The position numbers and the translations under genes were made by a program. Positions 24,135 to 37,149 of a stretch of DNA of 64,000 nt are shown in pieces. The notes below the pieces were generated by a model. That model was given only the letters and a program-made list of their open reading frames with translations. It was not told where the DNA came from and made no database searches. Source of the DNA: Tetragonia tetragonoides. Taxonomy: Eukaryota; Streptophyta; Magnoliopsida; Caryophyllales; Aizoaceae. The stretch covers positions 49,703,206 to 49,767,205 of the forward strand of contig CM076145.1 of the NCBI GenBank assembly GCA_038025085.1. The letters run 5' to 3'. Numbering within the stretch: the first letter of the stretch is position 1; every line of letters starts with the position of its first letter.

Positions 24135-27100
24135 ATGTCGACTTCTGACCCGAATAAGAACCCGAAACCCGGCCCATGGGCACCGGCATCAGAAGCCAAG
24201 CCAATGCCACCGTCTTCTTGGGCTAAACGAACTGGGTTCCGGCCCAAATTCTCGGGAGAGGCAAATGTAAACGATTCTGGTCAGATTGGGCCGAACCCTC
24301 GGCCCAAACCTGCTAGTTCAACCGTTGATCTTGAATTGGGTCGGGCCCGGGTTCTTCCGCCCGCTAACGGAGCTCCGGTTGTCCCACCGGAGGTGAATAA
24401 TCGAGTACCGGCGGTGGTACCGGAAAAGGAGAAGGATGCGTCGGTGAAGAGTAGTAGGAGGGATTCGGACGGCGGTGGTGGGTCCCAGAAGGGGGCGGTG
24501 GCGGTGGCGGCGAACGGGAATGGGAACGGGAAGGTGGAGATGGTCCCGGGGACGGGGACGGGTGCTGCCCGGAGAGGAGCGGGCAGGAGTGACGAGGGAT
24601 TGGAGGTGGTGCCTCAGAGTATGGATGAGGATGGGTTTGTGGGGAGACAGTCTCATATGAAATATGAACTTAGAGATACACCTGGGCTTGGTGAGTTTTT
24701 TGTTTAATGTTTTATTGTTATAGTATAGTATATAGGAAATTTGGAGTATTTTTGCTTTGAATTGTGATGATTATATATAGGGGGAAGGGAGGGACCGTTT
24801 GGTGTGCAATTGTGCATGTAAGGAAAATGTGATGTGTGGTATGTTAATTGTGTGCGTATATTTGGAGTTATTTGTTGGAAAGTTTGATCTTTACGAGGTA
24901 ATCATGATGGGGGGTGGGGGGGGTGTGTGTGTGTTAATGTAACTTTTTGTTTTGCATAATGTGGGGATTAGGATTTGGTTGTTGAATTTTGAAGTTGTTT
25001 TTGTATGTATGTGCTAATGGAAAAGGTGTGATCTTTATGAGGTACTAATTGGAGAAATGTTTGTTTTTGGGTGGTTGAATTTTGCAGTTCCCATTGGTTT
25101 TTATGGTATCCAACATTACATTTCGATTTTGGGCTCAATAATCCTGATACCGCTCGTGATTGTTCCAGCAATGGGTGGCTCTTATGTAAGCATAATGCTG
25201 ACCTTCAGTTTTACCATTTGATATTGTTTCTGGTTGTACAAAGGTGAACATGAATTTGATCTAATGTGATTTAGTGAATGTAGGAGGATACTGCCAATGT
25301 GGTGTCAACTGTGCTCTTCATATCTGGAGTGACAACGCTACTGCATTCCTTCTTTGGGACCAGATTGCCCTTAATACAAGGACCCTCGTTTGTATATCTG
25401 GCTCCAGCACTTGCAATTATCAATTCGCCCGAGTTCCAAAAGCTTAACGGAAATGTATGTGTGTAACTCTGACGAACTCTTTTGGTTTCTACATGACACA
25501 TATTTTAATGGGCTGCCTTTATCTTCTAGATGTCGTTTCCCAAAAGCAAAGTATAAGGAAATTCTCTTACTATTTGTCTTGTGTGCTTGTGTGGTATACA
25601 TAATTGATTGTGGCTTCTCAAGTCGCAACTCGCAACCTTTGAGAATATTTCAATACTATTCCTTGTGTGATTATATGGACTAAAATATATCTGCAAAATG
25701 CCTAGTTCAATCATATATTTTTAAGCCACCAAAATAACTGAAATTCTTATATATTATGAGGTTGCAAATGATCGTCGTGCATCGGATCAAGGGGATGTAA
25801 AGTTGTGTATAACTGAAACCCTTACCCTGTCTGGAGAGAGCCTGTTGGGAGGCACTGGGGTAATGTTGATCTTGATGTTGTACCCAAAGTACATCTACAA
25901 TTTATCTCACCATCTAATTCCAAATAATTGACACTTTCAAAAAAGAAAAAAAGAAAGCCTTTTATTGGTCCTTCGAAATTCGAATCCGTAACTTTTCTGT
26001 TGAAATGTTATATTCTTACGAGGTTTATCTTTAATTCCTTTGCTATTATGATTAGTTGAGTGTAGTGGATACTGCATGATGGCCTTAAGCAGAAAATTTT
26101 CTGTTTTGAAATGGATGATTTTCTGTTTTCTTGTTTGTGCTAACCAGGGTCTGTTTCTATTATTAGCTTGCCAATGTTATACTTCCGTGCACTCAGGGAT
26201 TTGGGAGCAAAATTTAATGAAGTGCAAGTTTTATCCTCTATCCTTTATTTTTCACATGTCTATTGTGTTTGGTTTGTCTCTCTGTAACCACTACAGAACT
26301 TTCAACATATCATGAAGGAGCTCCAAGGGGCCATCATCATAGCTTCAGCTTTTCAAGCATTATTGGGCTACAGTGGATTGACCTCATTGTTAGTGAGGTA
26401 AACTGTCGTTAACTCTTTAGTATACATTATTTTTATTTGGGTCATTGAAGTCATTAAACGTGTTAAACAAACATGTAGTGAATAAGGGGTAATGGTGCTT
26501 AAGGAGGTCTATGTGCTATTTCTCTTTACCCTTATGGAAGTGCAAACAGGCTTCACTTAAATAGAAATGACACTAATGCGTTTCCTTATTGATAGAAAGA
26601 AACTTGAGGGGCCACAAGACATATACTTGTTGTCTTTTAGTGTATTAGAATGTGTGGATCCCTCTTCAAGCGCCTCCTTTGACTACCAAAAATGAATCGC
26701 TCATGTTTATGTGCACGGTGGAGCCTGCTTTTCCGGAAATACATCTTTAATGTGAAGTGATTGTGAGAGCGTTAGACATGGTTTTCTTGGCAAGAAGACC
26801 CAGGAAAATGCATCTGGTCATGTTGTCGAATAAATTGGGTGGGTTGAGTGATTGCTGGTATAGCAGAGCCACCCATATTCAATTTGAATCTTTTTATTTG
26901 AGAGGAGTCGGATAAAAGGGGTCACTCATATCTAATAGATAGAATGAAGGCAAGAACCATGAGCTATAACAAAAAAGAATCATTTCTGTAAACAACATCA
27001 ATTATCAGTGAAGGTGAGAGCATGAGAAGTGTCCTGACTGGACTTGTCATGCATTGCAACACTTGGGTTTTGATTGAATCAATAGTTAGAACTTACAGAA

Positions 27101-30100
27101 GTAATCATATGAGACTCATAGCAGCATATCTAACTACTTGATGAACATCTCAACAAAGCTGCTTCGTTTATTTTTATATTCTTTTTTCTTTTCTGATAGC
27201 TTTGAATCGGTACTTTTGCCTATGGAACTTTTAGCAGCTATCAGGTGGATAGAGATTCCTTGTCCACTCTCATGCATTCCCGTCTATTCTAGAGATGTGG
27301 ATTGCAAAAAAGTACTAGGATGATTGTAGGTAACTTGGGCTAGTGCCTTGTTGAAGTAGGTGTCAAGTTGTGGAACTCTTAAGTGCACCATTTCTATGGG
27401 TACTAGATTGACTGACTTGTTTCTGCACTGCTATTTGAACTATTTGCTTCATGATATACTTGTGGCTAATATCTTAGAGATGGTTAAACGTGAGTGTTCT
27501 ATGTCGTTTTACTAGGGTTATCAATCCAGTGGTTGTGGCTCCAACTATTGCTGCTGTGGGGCTTTCTTTCTATAGTTATGGCTTCACACAAGTTGGCACC
27601 TGTCTTGAGATTGGTGCTGTTCAGATATTGCTCGTTATAATCTTTTCTCTTGTAAGCAATTTATACTCAGACTTCGAACTTCTGCTTTGTTATCTTCCAT
27701 AAATAGTCTTTTTGTAAAAAATTGCTCTTGCCTTGTCAACTCTTTATTGCCACTATACTGACGTCAATCACAATTTTGCCCCTGCAGTACCTTCGGAAAA
27801 TATCTATACTCGGTCATCGTGTATTTCTTATTTATGCGGTACGTCTTATGTCTGTCAAGAAAGAAAGTCACTTGGGACGGATGGAGTATGTCTTTTAGTG
27901 CTACTACAAGTTTAATGTAACTATTGTAACTTGCCAGGTTCCCTTGGCTCTGGCCATCACCTGGGGTGCTGCATTCTTGTTGACTGAAGCAGGGGCATTC
28001 AGCTTCAAAGGTTGTAATCCAAATGTACCTGCATCAAACGTTATATCGGAACACTGTCGAAAGCATGTAGCCAAAATGAAGCAATGTCGTGTTGATACTT
28101 CTCATGCTCTAAGAATGGCACCGTGGTTTAGATTCCCTTATCCATTACAATGGGGTACACCTGTATTCAGCTGGAAAATGGCTCTTGTTATGTGCTTTGT
28201 CTCAATAATTGCATCTGTGGATTCGGTAAGTTGTCTATCAATTGCTCTGAATCTGGAAAGCCACACACCATGTTACGTCTTTTTCTCCATCTCATCTTTC
28301 CCCTTTTAATTTCTTTGAAACTGCAAAGCCACATGTTTGTCTATTCTTCTTCTTTATTTTCCCACTTTTCTTTGCTCAAGTATGTTTAGGCCGTCAAAGA
28401 CTCAAAGGCATTCTTTGCTAAAAGTTATCAGTTGAAGTGATCCTTGGTTTGGTTTCATGGTTGTGCATCGTTTTGTACATTCTTAAATTTGATTTATTTT
28501 GTTAGCTAATTGAGCCTTAAGTGCATACGTTGTCACCTGTCAGCTATTATCCACTTTTCTAGAATCCGAGAATCGGGTTCGGCTGTGGATCCAAGGATCA
28601 GGCCCATCTATTTTAAGGATATTTTTCTTGTTTTAGTCTAATTTGAAGTGCCCCAAGATCCAACATGGATACTTTTGAAATGAATAGTCCGAGTAACATA
28701 GGCTTAGATGCAGTACTTTCTGCTAGCTCATTTGTCTAATTATCACCCATCATGATAGTTTTCTCAAGTGAAAACACTTGCATGTATCCTTAGCTGATAC
28801 TTGCTTCATAAGCAATGAAGGATTAGGTTTACAGTAATCACCAAGAGAACATGATCTAATAAAAGTGAAAGATGCAATGTCCACATTGGCAACCTGGTCT
28901 ATTGCTGAAAATCTTGCCAGCAAATGCACTTTCCAATCACTCCCCAGGTCCTCTTGGTTTCGACAACAAGTAGAGTGGCAATATGGTAGACAGAGGATGG
29001 GTGGTTTTGTTACACAGATGGAGGAGAGATGATGTGATTATCCATGGGGTGGATGTTGATTTTGAGACTGCTGGTGTGAGTTGATGGTCCCTCTTGGCTT
29101 ACAGTGACGAAGGTTTGTGATACAAAGGAACGGTGAAAATATAGTGATCCGATCGGCATAACCAGATGACCTGTAAAACCTATATTTTCCACGGGTATTT
29201 GAAATCTTGCTGATCTCCACACTGGTTAAGACTGATTATTGAATATTTGGTGTTATTTTATTTTACTTTGGCAAGTCATGGTATAAAAGTACTTGCAAAT
29301 TATACCGAAATCAAAACATTATGAGTGGTACACTACTTCATTCTGTCCTTTATCTTTTTTAACTTACCAGATGGTCGGCAGTCTTACTGCAGATCCTTTG
29401 GTGTATTCTGTATTGTCGATCTTCCATGTCTGATGTATTCGTTGTGAATTTCTCTAGCAGCTCTGCAGCTGTACCCATATAAATGACTTCCAAGCTTTTA
29501 TTTTTTACTCTGTTATTACTTTTCCGAAGGTTCCTTTGATTGAGAAAGTAAACAAGTTGTTTTTTTTGAGGCTTTTCACTCATTTCTCTTAAATCTAAAC
29601 CTTGTAGGTTGGTTCATATCATGCATCATCCTTGTTGGTGGCATCCAGACCTCCAACACCAGGTGTTCTTAGTCGAGGAATTGGTCTGGAAGGCTTTTGC
29701 AGTGTTTTGGCTGGCCTATGGGGTACAGGGACTGGGTCTACGACGCTTACTGAAAATGTGCATACTATTGCTGTGACGAAAATGGGAAGCCGAAGAGCAA
29801 TTGAGTTGGGTGCATGTATATTGATTGTCTTCTCTGTTATAGGTGAGTTCTGTTCATGTCTGCTTCAAGCTTCTATGTTTTATCTACTGGGGTAAATATA
29901 TTTCAGATTTGCCATGACATTAAATCTTTGGTGAAGCTTTTTTCTTCTAGCCAAGTTGTGCGTTCTAATGCATGCTTATTCGAGGGAACTTTGAAGGATA
30001 ATAGAAATGAGAGGAAGTTTGGTGTTTTCTGCAGTTCCTTCATATTGTCACATCACTCAGATAACTTTGCTATTGAGAGGGGATCTTGTTTCCCTTTTTC

Positions 30101-31152
30101 CTTTTTTTGGTTTTAATTCTACTTTTTTAGAGGGGGGGGGGTTAGATACATCATAGAGGCCGTTGTTTTTCAAGGATATTTTCTTGATCTACAGTTGTAT
30201 TAAGGTTTTTTTATGCATCCAAACAGGTAAAGTTGGAGGGTTCATTGCTTCAATTCCTCAAGTTATGGTTGCTGCTCTTCTTTGCTTCATGTGGGGCATG
30301 CTTACAGCACTAGGCTTATCAAATCTGCGTTACAGTGAAGCTGGAAGTTCCAGAAACATAATCATTGTTGGACTATCCTTGTTTTTCTCTCTTTCTGTAC
30401 CGGCTTACTTCCAGCAATATGGCATCTCTCCAAATTCTAATGTCTCTGTTCCAAGTTATTTTCTTCCCTACATTGTGGCTTCTCACGGACCTGTCCATTC
30501 CAAATTTGGAGGGGTAAGCATGTACTTGACCTTAAATTCTGCTATATTCTGCTTGCATGCTGGAGATCCTTGTGCCTTTAAATGTCAAGCTTTACTTTGC
30601 ATGCTGGAGAAGCTTGCAAATTTAAAAGTGTCAAATATGAAGGCCCATACATAGCGGGCCCGGTGTATTGATATGTGAAGGGGGTTTAGCAGCGTTACGA
30701 GTATTCTGGTCTGATGAAAACAATAAATTAATTTTGGGTACAACTTAATATTTCCAATTTTTAGTTGTCAATTTTCAATATAAATAGATCGCAAAAGCAG
30801 ACAATTATTTAAGCATCTCAAAATCTGGAATCTACATCGATACTATATGAGCCCTAGCATCTGGTTGGAGTGTCGTGATAGACTTTTAGTCCTGGTACTA
30901 ACTTTATTTGGTTTGTCTTTCTTTGCGCAGCTGAACTATGTTTTGAACACTTTATTGTCATTCCACATGGTGATTGCATTCCTAGTGGCTGTAATCTTAG
31001 ATAATACTGTACCTGGCAGTCGACAAGAGCGTGGAGTATATGTCTGGTCTGAACCAGAGGCTGCTCGTAGGGAACCTGCAGTCACCAAGGACTATGGTTT
31101 ACCGTTTAGAGTGGGACGAGCATTCAGATGGGTCAAATGGGTTGGTCTGTAA
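24135..31152 (+). CDS. NAT12: Nucleobase-ascorbate transporter, NAT12-type
   Basis: Ten exons: 24135-24690, 25088-25185, 25284-25454, 26297-26397, 27516-27651, 27788-27838, 27938-28225, 29608-29842, 30227-30513 and 30931-31152. All introns are GT-AG and phases close to 714 residues, close to Arabidopsis NAT12. A long hydrophilic, Pro/Gly-rich N-terminal extension (about 185 residues) precedes the membrane domain, typical of the NAT11/12 subgroup. The membrane part begins VPIGFYGIQHYISILGSI, with the conserved QH of the first helix. The NAT signature region reads TLTENVHTIAVTKMGSRRA; a His replaces the Gly usual in other NATs, as I recall for this subgroup. The family moves purines, uracil or ascorbate across membranes; the substrate of NAT12 members is not known from sequence. 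The start is the ATG at 24135 after a GA-rich leader. Confidence 0.95.
25800..25885 (+). mobile_element. SINE-tail relic in NAT12 intron 3
   Basis: The stretch cccttaccctgtctgg, gagcctgttgggaggcactg and gggtaatgttgatcttgatgttg resembles the insert in RLP24 intron 2 (10198-10254) and plant SINE tails ending in TTG/GATG repeats. Limits and target duplication were not identified. Confidence 0.5.
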
Positions 31153-32186
31153 GGCGCTGAGGTGTGTAACAGTGTAAGACATTTTTAAGACGCCCATTGG
31201 AAGTCATTGGATACAGGGGAAGCGAGGCTACGCTGGTCCCAATTAATGCCCCATTTTGGCTGATGCTGAGAAACAGCCTTCTGAGGAACCAATTTTCTCA
31301 CTCACCAGGTGACGACAGACGAGTTATGTACATCCCAGAGCGATCTGCTACCTTGTAAAATTAAATTTTTAAGTACACATTTTGTATGTAGGTTTGAGTT
31401 ACTATTCTATTCGAGGATTGACATCTTAGTTCGGGGTTTGCTGATTGGCCTTCAGTGTCATCCCTTATTATGTAGCCCATGTTTGCACTCGGAAACTATT
31501 TTTCTTCCCCTAATTCAGGTATATATTCCAGAGTGATAATGGTACATCGCATTGATATATTTGTGTATTCTTAATGGTACATTTGTTTATTTATTTATTT
31601 TGGGAAAGTTTTGCCCTGTATGAAAAGATTGTTCATACTTCACTGTAATTCCAAATCGGAACGCACCTATTAATTTAGGACAGCGGATTGATTATACGTC
31701 TCAGGTAAAAAATTATGCTTGGATCTAAGAACTTGAAAACCCAGCAACTGATCTGAGAAAGAAACAGTATTGTGCTTATCTTCTCAGCCAATGAGATATC
31801 TATTTTTAGGACAAGAAGAACGTTATCCGTTTCTTCTTTATGGGTTTTTGTGTGATTACTGAATGCCTCGAATTTTTTTTGTAAGTTGTTCTGTATTTGT
31901 TCTAAAAGGGCAAAAAATGCGCTACCCCAAAACCACAACAGAATTGCGGTAACCTGTTAGAAGGTTTTGGAGGATCTAGCATATGCAACCAGGGATTTAA
32001 ATCACCCAATCTAGTCTCAGCTCCAATAAATGGCAATCGTTCAGAGTTCAGACAATAGTACAACAGTGACAAAAGTAGATATTGTTTTTGGAAAACCATA
32101 AAATGAGGATGTCGGAAGAAGCGCGTTTGGGAAGGAATACATCCCAAATAGTACCCATTGGTTTAGACCAAGGTGTGTGTGCCTGG
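31153..32186. other. Convergent intergenic region
   Basis: Contains the probable 3' untranslated regions of the plus-strand NAT12-type gene and the minus-strand transposase-like gene, which end about 1 kb apart. No other gene was seen. Confidence 0.5.
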
Positions 32187-35100
32187 TTAATCTGAGTCCC
32201 ACTCTGAACTGTCAGATTCATCATCGCCGAATGCACGTGAAGGTTCTGGAAATGCACGCGAAGCTTCCGGAACCTTCAAACAGACACAAACAATAAGAAT
32301 GCAATCATCTTATTAACCTGGGATAAAATACTCTCTTCCTCTCTCTCTCTCTCAAGATCAAAAAAGCAGATTCACATTCCTTGTCCAATGAAGCAATGTG
32401 CAATAAAACAAAGAATACCTGCGCATTATAGAAATTGACACCCCGATACGGGACTGCTCTTGGTGTAGGATTAATTGGTGGATTATTCAACTTCCCACCA
32501 AACTTGGTCAGCAAAGAAGTTACTTGTTTAAGTTGGAGATGCAATCCTTCCATCTGCTGAGACTGCGTCTGCAACTGTCGGGATTGCATTTGCAGTTGCT
32601 GAGATTGCATCTGAAGTTGGGTTTGCATAAGTTCACTGGTCTCCCTCATAGCTGCGACAGCCAAATTTAACCTCTCCACATCTGCTGAAGTATCTGATGC
32701 CACGTAGCCACTTCTCTTTGACTCTCCTCTGACCCCAAGCATCTTATTTTGGGAGCCACTAACAGCTTCTGGGGAAGTACCTGATGCCAAGTACCCTTTC
32801 TTCCTCAACTCGGCTGCAACCCCAAACACCTTGTTCCGGCCGACTCCGAACCCATACCCAATAGGCCGTTGGTATCTCTCATCATCTGGGTACATAAGCT
32901 CATTGAAAACCTGATTCTCAATGGCAACTCGCTGTGAGGGGGAAGAGGCAGAAGCACGTTGAGCAATCATCGCTGCTGCAGCATCCTATTACCAAACAGA
33001 ATAATGGACAGGCACATAAAACGTCAGCAGACATTAATAAAAAAACCCGCTGACCTCATAACATTGTTATATCACAAATTAAGTATACAGTACATTTATT
33101 CTTACTCCGACTCTCCAATTCAACAAAAGTATCCATGTCTGATCCTTGGACACTACGATATCATATTGTATACTTAAAAAAAAACCCTTAGAAGTTAGAA
33201 GAGAAGAATCAAATTCTCAGATCCAGACCCGTACCCGATCCTTGTTCAGTAGTCCCCGAAACCGAGTAACATAATTGTGCATTGTGCTCTTCCAACAAAT
33301 TACATAACAGATAAGTTAATCCTCTAGTTTAACGCAGGGCCAGTTTGTGTTCCACCCCTAGAGCAGCTAAATATTGACTCACGTTCACTTAATAAGTGTG
33401 TCTTGTCTGTAAGCTTGGGCAGTTTTGTTTCACCACACCTGAGACCAACATGCTTTAAAGTTACTCATACTCAAGGGCACGGACCAGATACAAATACAGC
33501 TGAAGATCAGATGCCCTTTGAGTAGTCAAGATTTTATGTTACAGAAACCCAGTATTATAGGGAGTCGCTTAGAAGGGTTGAAATGAAGGCTTCAAACCAC
33601 TCTAGATGCCTGGTAGAATTTCAGGTCTCTACATGTCCATGCACCTCCTCTGTATCTGTAATCGAGTTAGGAGCATAGGTCAGAGCCATTTCATTTTTCC
33701 TTGGCTCTAGGGTCGGTGCAGTTTAGGTCAATGGGGTACTAGCTTTTAGCAAAGGAAAAAAAAAGTCAAGATGAAAGGTTACAAAACTGCACAGCAAAAT
33801 AAAAGAAAAACAAACGACCCAAAACAAGAAAGACTGCACATGATGGACTCAGTAGCCCAAATAGTGCTTGACATTCCTGTGACGACTGACGGTAATTGCT
33901 AAGGGCCACTGAAACAAAACTTCACGCGACTAATTTGCCCTTATGCCGAACAAAACCAAGTGTCACCTCCATATACTCGGCCTTCTATTTAAAAAGATCT
34001 ACATACTACATAAACAGTAGATCTGATAGGAATTGATTATGGATAAAAGACAACATCAGAGGGTCATATCTCTCCTCCAAGCTAAGACCCAAGTAGTCAG
34101 ATTATGTAGACACAGTATAGTTTGCATTTATGCCCAGTTCTAGTCATGCTAGAAAGGATATGCTAAAAAAAGTCTAGTTGATATACCAAGAATTCTTTGG
34201 AAGTGTTCTCCACATAAGTCCCATCTTTCCGTTTATGAGTTTGATCAAACCACTCTACAGCTCCGGGCTCTCTTCCATGTGCCTGTTCCTGCCAAAAGCT
34301 CGAATGAAGTAATCAAACCGGGAATCAGTATCGCTTCCCTGCTTTATCTATTTATGTTTCAGAGAATAACATAAATCTTACAAATTCATCTCTCTTCTGA
34401 GCATAGCTCTTAGGACCTGTCGTGTGAATATGTGATACTGCAGCCCGTGCTTCCTTCCCCTTTGCAGACAAGAACTGTCAAAAAGATAATAATAATGAAA
34501 AAGATAAGATTACACGCAAAAATTAAAGTTTCCAATAATTGCACAACCAAATCCAATTATGACTCAGCAATATTTAAACATAGCTAAACATTTATACAGG
34601 CTTCATTTCTGGACAAAAGTTCCAACAAACTACTATTGCACAGCAGGAAGAAAAGATGACAGAAATGACAACATAGACCTAAAGAGTACCTCGTACTTGT
34701 CTGAAAACCAATACTCCACAAGTTTGATCCACTGGCTTGGAACCACCCCTTTAGGAACAAGACTAGCAACTTGTTCTTGTGTTTTGCCGGGTTTCTTGTA
34801 CTGCCCCTTGAGCTCATATCTATAGCCCCTCCATTTCTTTCCAACATGTTTCAGTATGCTTTTGTTAATGTCCTCGCGGTTAGGAAGCACAAACTTCTCC
34901 TACATCCACATCTCACAATTAAAAGCAATAAGGTGAGACAAACAAAAGATCATAACAGAAATGAGTTTGACTACTATATGATGCTTACCCGAACCAGTGC
35001 TATAATGTTGGCTTTATAACTTTTATCCACCTTATGCCAATTTAGTTCACCAATGGGACATAGCTCACCATTCTTTCCTACATCTCCAAGGAACTTCACA

Positions 35101-36119
35101 AGGACAGAACCGCCCTTTCTTACTGGTTGGTCTAATGCATTAAAATGAACCACAAATCTCACTCCAGGTTTTAGAGACCAAACATGCCGAGGGAGTATTT
35201 TGCCTCCCTTCTTTCCACGTCTCCCTTCTAAATCTGTTTAAAATTTTGATGTGGAAACATATATTAAAAGGGACATCTTGAAGAGGGATGTGAAAACTCA
35301 TATATGAGAAGATCATATCAAGTGTAAAATTTGACATGTATAGTCCACCAATCAACTATGAAAAAGTTTAGGAAACACAACAGCATTACCTGTCATCTCC
35401 ACCTGCTCCAGTTCATCAAATTCGATGTCATCGCTCCAGTTAAGATGTTTTGAAGGTTGACCATGTGAAAATCCTTGGTGCTCTGGTTCCTCATCGTACT
35501 CTTCGGCCAAAAGTGACTGTTTCTGGGAGGCCCTAAGTTGGAGAGGAGAGTCAGCAATGTATGGTTGACTTGGTGGAGGTGTAAGGGCCTGTCTTCGGCC
35601 TGTAATTCTTTGGTTGCTTCCAACATCATTTGCCTCTGTAAATGTAGTTTGTATTGGCTCAGTCCTTGCAGGAACATCTGTCCAATGGTTGCAGAACGAA
35701 CTGCCCCCGGTTTCAGGAACATGTGCCCCTTCTGCAGCAACACTAGAACTTGGCTGATTATCTGTATCCTGGACCTGGCGTGACCGTTTCCTGGCCCTAA
35801 GTTGGCGAAGCAGGTCCCCAGTGACTGGTTGACTTGGAGGAGGGGTGAGACGCTCTCTTCCAGCTGTATCTCTCTGGTTGGAAACATCATCAACTGCCTC
35901 AGTCGTTGTACCTTGGACTTGCCTTGACTGAGTCATTGTAGGTTTATCGAACGCCGTACTGACATTGCCACTTGAACTGATCTGGGTCCCTGGAGCTTGG
36001 CCTTCTTCAGTAGCAACATTGTGGATTACCTCGGCAACAATGTCATTGACTGATTGGACCGTCGTATCTTTAACTTTGTTAGCTAGTGCTGTTCTAGCCC
36101 GCTTACTTCGATAACTCAT
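32187..36119 (-). CDS. Plant transposase-derived protein (Ptta/En/Spm, Transposase_24-like)
   Basis: Seven coding exons, minus strand: 36119-35390, 35233-34989, 34899-34690, 34474-34382, 34288-34187, 32985-32419 and 32273-32187. All introns are GT-AG and phases close to 677 residues. The N-terminal ~240 residues are low-complexity, with two copies of an LTPPPSQP...LRA unit. The core (GKILPRHVWSLKPGVRF to VEYWFSDKYE, then GPKSYAQKRDE and EPGAVEWFDQTHK) matches my memory of the domain found in CACTA-derived plant proteins. A Gln-rich heptad stretch (LQMQSQQLQMQSRQ) suggests a coiled coil. The tail is acidic (FGDDESDSSEWDSD). The frame is intact across introns and no element termini flank it, so it looks like a domesticated host gene rather than a live transposon. 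Role unknown. Confidence 0.75.
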
Positions 36120-36960
36120 GATTTTTGTTCACGTACTAAAATTTCTGCCAAAAATGCATCAACTACCAAGGCTTAAATTAAATAAGTGCATGAACATTGA
36201 ACTGATCCATGGGCATTGTTTTTATGAAAATGCAGGAAAAATATAAACCTTGCCATCAACCAGTAAAAAAAAAAAAAATTGAAGCAAGTACATGAATTGA
36301 AGAATTAGGGTTTTTTCGTGATTGTACAATTTCAGATAAACTTAACTTACAATACCTAAACCCTTACAAAAGATTACCCATTTGTGGAGTGTGGGCCACC
36401 TCACTTCAAACCTGGCCAGAACCCTAATCAAAAACTGATAACATCTATAAACCCTTGCGACCCCATTTTGATATCAGAACCCTAAATTACTTCAACTTGC
36501 ACATCCCAAAACCCCACCATTGATGTCAAGAAGAGAAAAAGAAAATCTTCCAGATGTTTCCTAAACCCTAATTATAACAAATTATGAGCACACTATAACC
36601 TCATCACCTGATTTCCAGCACAAAATTGACAAAAGACTGCGAATATTCCAATTGACTAAAACAAACGAGTGAAAAACCCTAAAATTCAAGATCCAAAATT
36701 CAGATTAAGAAATAGATAAAGATAGAGAGAGAAGATCTACCTTGCTTAAGTGACACACAGGGTTCGATCAAACCCTAACTTCGGAAATTTTTGCCAGAAT
36801 TCCGAATGGAGTTTTTGCGGCGCTTGGACGAGTGCGATTTGGGACTGGTAACTGAGACGCTTTTCTCTCTCTCTTGCGAAGTGACACAAGGATGTTTTTA
36901 TCCCGTGTTTGTTTCCAATCATTCGGCGAATGGTAAAAGGAGGTCAAACACATCGTATTT
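36120..36960 (-). promoter_or_regulatory. 5' leader intron and promoter side of the transposase-like gene
   Basis: On the minus strand a leader exon probably ends near 36740 (CAAG|GTAGATC) and is followed by an intron reaching the acceptor just before the ATG at 36119. Several AAACCCTA telo-box-like motifs lie in this intron (36300-36780). No other gene is supported. Confidence 0.4.
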
Positions 36961-37149
36961 ATCTTTAATAGAATGTCGGTTTAACTAAAGCGCGTCGTTT
37001 GACTCTGTCAGCTAGACAGTTAAACCATTTATTTTATCTTAAGAGAACGTCGATTGAATTAAAGCGCGTCGTATTTGTCCTAATTTTTGTTGCCGCCAAT
37101 CCATCCAAAACTGCTATAATTTCTCCCAGCAATTTGAGTCAACGTGCTT

